In this document: in pieces, positions 45,870 through 52,140 of the stretch | Position numbering within the stretch: position 1 is the first letter of the stretch | How the letters are laid out: the number at the start of each line of letters is the position of its first letter | Assembly: GCA_000702525.1 (NCBI GenBank) | Contig: JNIN01000001.1 | Location: forward strand, 930,001 to 994,000 | DNA from: Lachnospiraceae bacterium AC2012 | Lineage (GTDB): Bacteria > Bacillota > Clostridia > Lachnospirales > Lachnospiraceae | DNA: 64,000 nt | Direction of reading: 5' to 3' | Notes under the pieces: model-generated | Database searches by the model: none | What the model was told of the DNA's origin: nothing | Seen by the model: only the letters and a program-made list of their open reading frames with translations | Program-made: the position numbers and the translations under genes

Positions 45870-47067
45870 ATGCTTCCCCATCCTCTGTTTTTATGCAATT
45901 CTCAATAATCCCAGAAAAATTATCTATCATACTTATAAAATCATTTTCCTTCATGATTTTTATTTCAAAGCCCTTTTCTTGCAATTCCATTGCTCTCTGA
46001 ATCTTTGTCCCATACTTTTCTGTCTTCCATAACTCGCTTCCCTTTGATCCTACAACAAGAATATTTGTTGCACGTTTTATACTCTTATCGATTTTACCTC
46101 CATGTTCTTCCACTAACTTTATAACATCCTCTCGAGTTCCTACACAAAAATCACCCGTAATACAAACATGCTTATCTTGTATTGTTTCGTCTTGCTCCAC
46201 ACAATTATTACAACCAACAGGATCTATAGATTCCTTTAAAATTTTTTCAAGCTCATCCAATTCTTCTTTTGATACAATACCATCTTTTAATATTTCACAT
46301 ACAGACGAAAATATCTTATCAAATGGGTAACTTCCACTTAAATTTTGATGGCTCACCATCCATAAACTTAATTCTTTAAATTCATCACTAGAAATAACAC
46401 CATCACACATTATTTCAGAAACTAAAGCATTCAATTCTCTTAACGCTTTAGTTTCTGTTTTTAGACGACGTTTTTTTCTAGGTCCATTATTAACAGAACT
46501 GGCCCTTTTAAAGGGATTTTCGCCATATTCTAAAAAAAACCTCTCATAACATTCATGCGTTAAATAACAATCCTTTAACGCACGATGTTCACCTGTAGTA
46601 TCTAATCCAAAAAATTTACTCAAAGTTTCTAGACGCTTATCTGGAATGTTAATTTCTATACATCGCACCACATGCAATAGATCAATATAGTTATTATGTA
46701 ATATTTCACCTTTTAATTCAGCAACAGCATCATAAATCATATTTAAATCAAACGAAGACACGTTATAACCAATAATTACATCTTCTCCAATAAATTTGAT
46801 AAATTCATCTAAAACCTCTTCCAATACTGGTGCATTAAAAACCATTTCATTCGTAATGTGATTTACTTCTGTTGCCTCTTCTGGAATTTCTATTTTAGGA
46901 TTAACTAATGTACTATATGTATCAACAACTTTTCCGTTACGTACCCTAATTGCAGATATCTCTATTATTTTATCTCTTAAAATTGATAGCCCAGTTGTTT
47001 CTAAATCCAATACACAATAATCAGAAACATAATTTCCTATTGATTTCCCTTTTCCTTCTCTTTTCAT
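45856..47067 (-). CDS. DEDDh exonuclease with C-terminal BRCT domain
   Basis: 403 residues. The DnaQ-type 3'-5' exonuclease domain spans about 15-180: ExoI YCVLDLETTGL, ExoII VIIGYNVSSFDLNMIYD, ExoIII GEHRALKDCYLTHECY. A helical middle part follows, then a BRCT domain (about 300-390) with KHVCITGDFCVGTREDVIKL and KSIKRATNILVVGSKGS. This domain pair occurs in DNA repair and possibly defence proteins. Promoter -10 followed by TAGTGATTAGTA, nearly the same motif as in front of the HNH gene upstream. Confidence 0.88.
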   Translation of the reverse strand: MKREGKGKSIGNYVSDYCVLDLETTGLSILRDKIIEISAIRVRNGKVVDTYSTLVNPKIEIPEEATEVNHITNEMVFNAPVLEEVLDEFIKFIGEDVIIGYNVSSFDLNMIYDAVAELKGEILHNNYIDLLHVVRCIEINIPDKRLETLSKFFGLDTTGEHRALKDCYLTHECYERFFLEYGENPFKRASSVNNGPRKKRRLKTETKALRELNALVSEIMCDGVISSDEFKELSLWMVSHQNLSGSYPFDKIFSSVCEILKDGIVSKEELDELEKILKESIDPVGCNNCVEQDETIQDKHVCITGDFCVGTREDVIKLVEEHGGKIDKSIKRATNILVVGSKGSELWKTEKYGTKIQRAMELQEKGFEIKIMKENDFISMIDNFSGIIENCIKTEDGEAYGKK

Positions 47068-47078
47068 AAAAACCTCCC

Positions 47079-47094
47079 CTTTTAGATTTACTAA
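47079..47094 (-). promoter_or_regulatory. Motif TAGTGATTAGTAAATC upstream of the exonuclease gene
   Basis: Minus strand, in the 5' untranslated region just behind a weak -10 box. Matches TAATGATTAGTAAAAG of the HNH promoter (48148-48163) in 13 of 16 bases. Confidence 0.5.
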
Positions 47095-47127
47095 TCACTA
47101 CCTTTTTTTATACTACCCTTGTCCCAA

Positions 47128-48126
47128 TTAATATTCTTCCACTTTCTTCTTTGGCATCCAAATCTCATTGTAGCCATTCTTTCTTGCCCAAGAATAAATC
47201 TTCAACAAACGATCTCGCCTATAATTTTCCATTCCCTTATAAGATTCCGTCTCCAAGTTGGTATTTCTAACGATGAGATTGTCCAAATACTTCGGATCTG
47301 CCAATTTATCACTTTTTCTACGATTACATTCCGGGCAGGCAAGCACAAAATTCCAGATATTATCATCCTTAATAAATGACCAAGGAATGAAATGATCCAC
47401 ATCGACATGTGCCTTTGTAACCCTCTTACCACAGTAAAAACATCTATTCTCAAACTCCTGAAATAAGATATCTCTGTAGTATGACAAATTATTTCGCTTC
47501 GCACTTTCATCAATCTTGCTAAGAAGATGATTCACCACAGAGTCATCATTTACCGACTCAAGAAATTTCGCCCATTCATAGTAATTCAGCTTCTCAATTG
47601 TAACCTTATGCTTACAAATAAATTCATACATCTGTGGGTTAATCTGCAACCACTCTCCCCTCTTATCAAAAGAATAGAAAAGTCCCTTCGTATCGCCATA
47701 CAAAGCGCCAACTACATTAGTCTTGCATTTCATCTTAATCTGATGAGAAATGTCAATCATCATCTCTGCACTAAGACTCTCGTATGGAATTCCATCTGGC
47801 AAATGATACTTAGCGACAGCATTTCTAATAATCTGCTCCAGATACGTTTCCCTCTTCGCCTGCTGTCGAAGCTCATACTTCAAAATCAAATTCCAATAGA
47901 TCTCACCGAACTTCGAAAAAAGCTGATCGAATGTCAACGTAAGATGCTCGTCCACATTATAGAGATTGTCTATGATAGACTTCAAAAATCCATATTTATA
48001 ACTTGATACCATACGAGTTTGGGATGAAAAAAGATGTGCAAATGCTGACCACAATTCATCTTCAGAAACATGCTCTGCACGATATGTAGCGCATTTCAGT
48101 TCATAGCCAGCAATCGATTTATCCAT
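47128..48126 (-). CDS. HNH endonuclease family protein
   Basis: 332 residues from the ATG with GGGGG upstream. The first ~215 residues are helical and unassigned. The C-terminal HNH domain contains NRCFYCGKRV, VDVDHFIPWSFIKDDNIWNF and LACPECNRRKSDKLAD, with two CxxC zinc pairs and the HNH catalytic His/Asn. Such proteins are frequent in restriction and defence islands. Divergent in neither direction: the same strand as the exonuclease pair, 61 bases upstream of it. Confidence 0.85.
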   Translation of the reverse strand: MDKSIAGYELKCATYRAEHVSEDELWSAFAHLFSSQTRMVSSYKYGFLKSIIDNLYNVDEHLTLTFDQLFSKFGEIYWNLILKYELRQQAKRETYLEQIIRNAVAKYHLPDGIPYESLSAEMMIDISHQIKMKCKTNVVGALYGDTKGLFYSFDKRGEWLQINPQMYEFICKHKVTIEKLNYYEWAKFLESVNDDSVVNHLLSKIDESAKRNNLSYYRDILFQEFENRCFYCGKRVTKAHVDVDHFIPWSFIKDDNIWNFVLACPECNRRKSDKLADPKYLDNLIVRNTNLETESYKGMENYRRDRLLKIYSWARKNGYNEIWMPKKKVEEY

Positions 48127-48147
48127 AAAAATATCCCCCTCTGTACT

Positions 48148-48171
48148 TTTACTAATCATTAGTATAGCACA
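48148..48171 (-). promoter_or_regulatory. Extended -10 promoter with palindrome before the HNH gene
   Basis: Minus strand TGC-TATACT directly followed by AATGATTAGTA; the perfect 15-base palindrome TACTAATCATTAGTA (48150-48164) overlaps the -10 and the start site. Confidence 0.6.
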
Positions 48172-48187
48172 AAGGAGGATTTCCTAT

Positions 48188-48541
48188 TTATTCTTCTGAT
48201 ATTTCCTTGGCAAGCTCTAAAACTTCATAAGCATACTTTGCCTTTCCTTCTTTTAGAAGCTTTAAATAAAGTGGATAGTTCACAATACAAACGGCAATTC
48301 CTAGCACACCAAGAACTACGCCAAATACCATTGCTACTAAACCAGACCCAAGTATTCCCATAGAAAAACACATTCCGATTCCTAACAATAACGCTCCTAC
48401 TACGCCAACCGACAAAGCTGTAATATAGGCTGGCTTCTTTGCCTTTTCATCCAGCTTCTTCAACTGTCGTACCTTGCTTGTTTCCTTTGGCATATAGTCC
48501 TTTGCTACACTTTCTGCATATACTTTATCTAAATGATTCAT
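48188..48541 (-). CDS. Small membrane protein, 117 aa
   Basis: Conserved-looking but unassigned. A charged N-terminus (MNHLDKVYAESVAKDYMP), then two long hydrophobic segments (about 38-58 and 64-87) rich in Gly/Val, and a helical cytoplasmic end (KYAYEVLELAKEISEE). Start set at the ATG 9 bases after GGAGG. Follows the epimerase gene by 36 bases and is probably in its operon. Related proteins are sometimes mislabelled dihydropteridine reductase. Confidence 0.65.
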   Translation of the reverse strand: MNHLDKVYAESVAKDYMPKETSKVRQLKKLDEKAKKPAYITALSVGVVGALLLGIGMCFSMGILGSGLVAMVFGVVLGVLGIAVCIVNYPLYLKLLKEGKAKYAYEVLELAKEISEE

Positions 48542-48577
48542 CTCGTTCATCCTCCATTTACTCCTTAACGACACTAT

Positions 48578-49591
48578 TTACGCTATTTTTCCAGTTTCTT
48601 TTAACCAACGGATTTCATCACGAATCGTTTCTCTATAAGATCTTGTTGTATAACCAAGTTCTTTCGCAGCCTTACTGGAATCAAATCGATTATTTCGCGC
48701 CAAATTATATACAGAGAACGTTGTCATCAGTGGCTTCTCTCCGGTTTTCTTTGCCTTCTTTTCAAGCACTCGCGCCAATAGATTTGCTGCCGATATTGGT
48801 AAAAAGAATTTCATTTGCTTGCAACCACTTTCCTCTGAAACAAGCTTCGTAAAATCTTTAAAACTTACTGGCTCATTTCCAAGAATGTAGCACTCGCCAC
48901 GCTTCCCTCTATCTGCCGCTCCAATCACTCCGTCCGCTAAATCTCTTACATCGCAAAGATTGAAACTTCCATCTATTCCCGCTGGCATTTCGCCATTAAT
49001 AAGATCTACCAGTGTCTTTGTTGTCTCACCCATTGCAAAATCCTCTGGTCCAAGGATTCCTGATGGATGTACGACACAGGCATCTAATCCGTCTGCTGCC
49101 GCTTTGAGCACAACATTTGTAGCCATAGCCTTCGACATCGAATAGCATCCCTTGATTCTATCCGGATCAAGTGGAATCGAACCTTCACACTCTCTAATCG
49201 TTCCCTTTTCTTCTTCGGGAATCGCACCGGTTGATGAGCAATACACCAGCTTAGATACTTGATGCGACTTACACATTTCTACAATATTTTCCGTTCCACC
49301 AACATTGACATCCATAACCTTCTGACTATAATCCGGATTGACAGTGACAATACTTGCGATATGAAGAACCACCGCTTCCGTATCATTTCCCACTGTAAAA
49401 AATCGCTCCAGATCCTCCTTGTTACAGAGATCACCGTACACAATTTCTACTTCTTCTGGAAGGAACTGTGCTGACTTATCACCAGAAAGTACCAGTGCTC
49501 TAACCAGTTCTCCTCGATCAATCAATTGTCGACACACAGTGCTTCCGAGAAATCCTGCTGCACCTGTTACGAGATACATCTTGTTACTCAT
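48578..49591 (-). CDS. NAD-dependent epimerase/dehydratase (dihydroflavonol reductase-like)
   Basis: 337 residues of extended short-chain dehydrogenase fold. YLVTGAAGFLGSTVCRQLID carries the GxxGxxG motif; the catalytic Ser/Tyr/Lys lie in KLVYCSSTGAIP and CYSMSKAMATNVV; VHPSGILGPED follows. Likely reduces or epimerises a sugar or small carbonyl compound. Downstream of a TetR-type regulator and the palindrome 49679-49702; good -10 (TATAAT) at 49650-49655. GGAGG ribosome site. Confidence 0.9.
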   Translation of the reverse strand: MSNKMYLVTGAAGFLGSTVCRQLIDRGELVRALVLSGDKSAQFLPEEVEIVYGDLCNKEDLERFFTVGNDTEAVVLHIASIVTVNPDYSQKVMDVNVGGTENIVEMCKSHQVSKLVYCSSTGAIPEEEKGTIRECEGSIPLDPDRIKGCYSMSKAMATNVVLKAAADGLDACVVHPSGILGPEDFAMGETTKTLVDLINGEMPAGIDGSFNLCDVRDLADGVIGAADRGKRGECYILGNEPVSFKDFTKLVSEESGCKQMKFFLPISAANLLARVLEKKAKKTGEKPLMTTFSVYNLARNNRFDSSKAAKELGYTTRSYRETIRDEIRWLKETGKIA

Positions 49592-49678
49592 TTATCTTTG
49601 CCTCCATGTTTTTCATCTACTATTTGCTCTTCATATGAAGCATGGTGTCATTATAGAAAAATGAGAACAAAAACAGAA

Positions 49679-49702
49679 CAACACTTTTCACGAAAAGTGT
49701 TG
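49679..49702. promoter_or_regulatory. 24-base palindrome between tetR-like gene and epimerase promoter
   Basis: Perfect 10-base arms CAACACTTTT / AAAAGTGTTG around CACG, immediately upstream of the epimerase promoter (-10 at 49650-49655). Candidate operator of the TetR-type protein; it may also act as a weak terminator of that gene. Confidence 0.6.
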
Positions 49703-49706
49703 ATTT

Positions 49707-50288
49707 TTAAAATGGCTTCAAAATGCACTTTTGGATGATGCGAATCATTTCTTCTTTTGACTGTGCACAGTCTCTAGCAATCCATTCATTAATCATACCG
49801 ATCATGCCTTTCAAATAAAAAATCATAATGAATGATTGCTCTTCTTCGGGTACTCCAAATCTGGTAAGGATAGGACCGAATATCTCTCGGAACCACTTCG
49901 CATATGTTTTTTCAGCACCCATCATCTCGTTCTTTTTATACATAACCAAAAAGAGCTTACGATTATCCTCCACAAATTCCAGATATGGCATCAGATACTT
50001 AGGTGTCACTAAAAACAGGTCCTCGTCCGTCTTATCCTCAATATGAATATCTTTCGGCCCATCCGAAGAAAATCTACGGAAGAAATCTTTGTAAACCGCT
50101 TCGATTGCCTCCTTCAAAAGGTCACTCGTATTGTCATAGTGAAGATAAAATGTAGATCGATTTACTTCCGCAACATCACAGATTTCTTTTACCGTAATCA
50201 GTTCGAAATCTTTCTCATTGACTAATGAAATAAGCGCTTTCTGCATTTTTTCTGCCGATTTGAAATATTTACTCTCGTTTTTATTCAT
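49707..50288 (-). CDS. TetR/AcrR-family transcriptional regulator
   Basis: 193 residues. N-terminal helix-turn-helix: KALISLVNEKDFELITVKEI, CDVAEVNRSTFYLHYDNTSD. The C-terminal ligand domain resembles the TetR_C_7 (DhaS) type with MYKKNEMMGAEKTYAKWFRE. Same strand and 115 bases upstream of the epimerase gene, with a perfect palindrome in between, so it probably regulates epimerase plus the small membrane protein. Confidence 0.9.
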   Translation of the reverse strand: MNKNESKYFKSAEKMQKALISLVNEKDFELITVKEICDVAEVNRSTFYLHYDNTSDLLKEAIEAVYKDFFRRFSSDGPKDIHIEDKTDEDLFLVTPKYLMPYLEFVEDNRKLFLVMYKKNEMMGAEKTYAKWFREIFGPILTRFGVPEEEQSFIMIFYLKGMIGMINEWIARDCAQSKEEMIRIIQKCILKPF

Positions 50289-50299
50289 AACTTCCTCTC

Positions 50300-50797
50300 C
50301 TAGAGTACGTCAATTCTAGTAAAGTACTCCTCGTCATTTTCATGATGGATGTAGGCTCCCTTTTTCATCTGCACACGAAGGCTTGCCGGATTATCCTTGT
50401 TTACAGACATATAGACTTCTTGAATGCCCATCTGCTTGGCTTTTTCGAGGGTTAACCCAAGGCCTTTGGTAGCGTATCCATTTCCACGATACTTTTTGGA
50501 AACACAGTAGCCGATATGGCCAGGGCCTTCTCTCAAGAAATCATTCAGGTGATGTCTTAAATTGAACACTCCCACATAGACACCTTCGTCAACGAGCACA
50601 TAGGTAGTATCCGGAACAAATCCCTCCGGCAATTCTTTTCCCAATGACCAGTTTCGCTTTTTCTCGATCCATTCCAGAAACTGCTCATAGTTGTAACCAT
50701 AAACTGAATTTATATAGCCGTTTTCATCTTTTGGGAAGGACATATATAATTCATATGTTTTTTTGTAATCTGAATCCTGCACTCTAACTAGTTCCAT
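50300..50797 (-). CDS. GNAT-family N-acetyltransferase
   Basis: 165 residues. The acetyl-CoA-binding motif is YCVSKKYRGNGYATKGLGL (about 98-116), followed by VYMSVNKDNPASLRVQMKKG, typical of YjdJ/YncA-like acetyltransferases. N-terminal part with NFxLRHHLNDFLREGPGHIG is the family signature of a group similar to YkkB/YjaB. Complete, substrate unknown. Eleven bases before the tetR-like gene's start, so maybe cotranscribed in the order 50809-gene, this gene, tetR-like. Confidence 0.88.
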   Translation of the reverse strand: MELVRVQDSDYKKTYELYMSFPKDENGYINSVYGYNYEQFLEWIEKKRNWSLGKELPEGFVPDTTYVLVDEGVYVGVFNLRHHLNDFLREGPGHIGYCVSKKYRGNGYATKGLGLTLEKAKQMGIQEVYMSVNKDNPASLRVQMKKGAYIHHENDEEYFTRIDVL

Positions 50798-50808
50798 TTG
50801 TCTCTCCT

Positions 50809-51234
50809 TTACATCCCTCTCAGTTTTTCCTTTAACTCCACTTTGATACCCTCTACTCTATGAATGGCTTCATCGCACTGCCTTTTTCCTTCACTGATTT
50901 TGGACTGCACCATGATATCCGCAACAAGTCCATCAAAGAAAAAATCAGCGAAAGTGAGGAAATCATCTATATGAATAGAACTGTATCCACTCACATCTCT
51001 TAATTCCTTGCTGAAACTTTGGAGAGCGTATCTGGCATTTTCAATTTCTCGCTCTGCATCTCCCATCTTACTGTGCTTCATCATTCCCGAAATCAATCCA
51101 CCGCCAAACATATCTAGAAGTCCCCAATTTCCAGCACTATCCAGATACTTTCTGGCAGAATAAAGGTGCGTCAACGCATTATCTGCAGAACTGATTGCTT
51201 CTCGAATCTCTCTTGCTTCTGTTTCATTCATCAT
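50809..51234 (-). CDS. Conserved hypothetical protein, 141 aa
   Basis: No named family recognised. All-helical, amphipathic with heptad-like spacing; central Gly-rich segment DMFGGGLISGMMKHSKMGDA could be a short membrane-contact or hinge. The C-terminal half (FFFDGLVADIMVQSKISEGK) repeats the pattern of the first half (helix, Gly/Phe hinge, SK.S..), hinting at an internal duplication. Soluble. Between deformylase-like and GNAT genes, 11-15 base gaps. Confidence 0.65.
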   Translation of the reverse strand: MMNETEAREIREAISSADNALTHLYSARKYLDSAGNWGLLDMFGGGLISGMMKHSKMGDAEREIENARYALQSFSKELRDVSGYSSIHIDDFLTFADFFFDGLVADIMVQSKISEGKRQCDEAIHRVEGIKVELKEKLRGM

Positions 51235-51249
51235 AATCGCCTCTTCCCC

Positions 51250-51660
51250 TTAGATCAAATCCCCACTAAAATGCTGAATCTCATGCTGAATAATCTGCGC
51301 CGTAAAGTCCTTATACTTCCCGTGCTGCGGCTTGAAATTCTGATCAAGATAATCCACTTCTATCTCCTGATATCTCACGCATGGTCTGACACCATCGAGT
51401 GATAAACAGCTTTCTTCCGTCTCGTACTTCCCGCTCTTTTTCGTAATTACTGGATTAATCATTGGAAATACGAATGGGCCTGCTGCCACCACGATAATCT
51501 GCTTCTTCACGCCAATCATATTCGCCGCCATACCGACACAATGATCGATATTCGCTCTTAAGGTATCCATCAAATCGACTACCACCTGCGCATCCGCTTT
51601 CGTCGCTGGTTCCGACTTTTGCTGCAGGAATAATGGATCTCTCACTATCTGCTTTACCAT
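51250..51660 (-). CDS. Peptide deformylase-like protein (divergent)
   Basis: 136 residues, shorter than usual (about 150-190). The three motifs of deformylases are recognisable but changed: GMAANMIG instead of GxGxAAxQxG, EESCLSL instead of EGCLS, and IIQHEIQHFSG with the metal-binding HExxH intact. It removes, or once removed, formyl groups from nascent proteins. Divergence suggests a paralog rather than the housekeeping copy. AAGGAG ribosome site. Confidence 0.85.
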   Translation of the reverse strand: MVKQIVRDPLFLQQKSEPATKADAQVVVDLMDTLRANIDHCVGMAANMIGVKKQIIVVAAGPFVFPMINPVITKKSGKYETEESCLSLDGVRPCVRYQEIEVDYLDQNFKPQHGKYKDFTAQIIQHEIQHFSGDLI

Positions 51661-51704
51661 TTCATGTCTCCTTCTATGCTTCTTTCTTCTAATATGCTAC
51701 ATTT

Positions 51705-51753
51705 TCAAAAATGGTCCACTAACCCCGTCCCCAAGAGACCAAAATTTGGTCAA
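51705..51753. repeat. REP-like repeat, copy at the end of mutT
   Basis: Minus strand GGTCTCTTGGGGACGGGG then TTAGTGGACCATTTT is identical to 20528-20560 (plus strand). It provides the last codons (SWGRG) and the stop of the NUDIX gene and ends in an AAATTTT palindrome. Confidence 0.8.
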
Positions 51754-52129
51754 TGAGCTGGATGTCGGCGGGTAGCCAATCCACATCACCGAGTTGCTCC
51801 TTTGTGAGCCATCTTGCGGCCTCATGTTCCTTGAGGACCAGGTCACCGCGAATGATATCTGCCCAGAAGCAATCCATGGATAGATGAAAATTCGGATAGT
51901 CATACTCGATCGTGTCGATCAAGTCTCCTACCGCAATCTCGGTATCCAGCTCCTCGATAATCTCACGTTTCAAGGCTTCCTGTGGAGTCTCCCCCTCTTC
52001 TATCTTACCGCCGGGGAATTCCCAGCCGTCCTTATATTCACCATATCCTCGCTGTGTTGCGAAAATCATTGGCTGTCCCTTCTCATTTTCTGCTTTTATT
52101 ACTGCTGCAACTACTCTAATTGTCTTCAT
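51719..52129 (-). CDS. mutT: NUDIX hydrolase, MutT-type (8-oxo-dGTP diphosphatase)
   Basis: 136 residues. Complete NUDIX box GGKIEEGETPQEALKREIIEEL (about 40-61, GX5EX7REUXEEXGU pattern), upstream ATQRGYGEYKDGWEFPGG, and ADIIRGDLVLKEHEAARWL as in MutT/YpdP-like enzymes. Expected to clean oxidised nucleotides. The last five residues come from the REP-like repeat. It follows the large PLD-helicase gene by 11 bases on the same transcript; this pairing is known from other Firmicutes and may be functional. Confidence 0.9.
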   Translation of the reverse strand: MKTIRVVAAVIKAENEKGQPMIFATQRGYGEYKDGWEFPGGKIEEGETPQEALKREIIEELDTEIAVGDLIDTIEYDYPNFHLSMDCFWADIIRGDLVLKEHEAARWLTKEQLGDVDWLPADIQLIDQILVSWGRG

Positions 52130-52140
52130 GTGTTTCCCTT

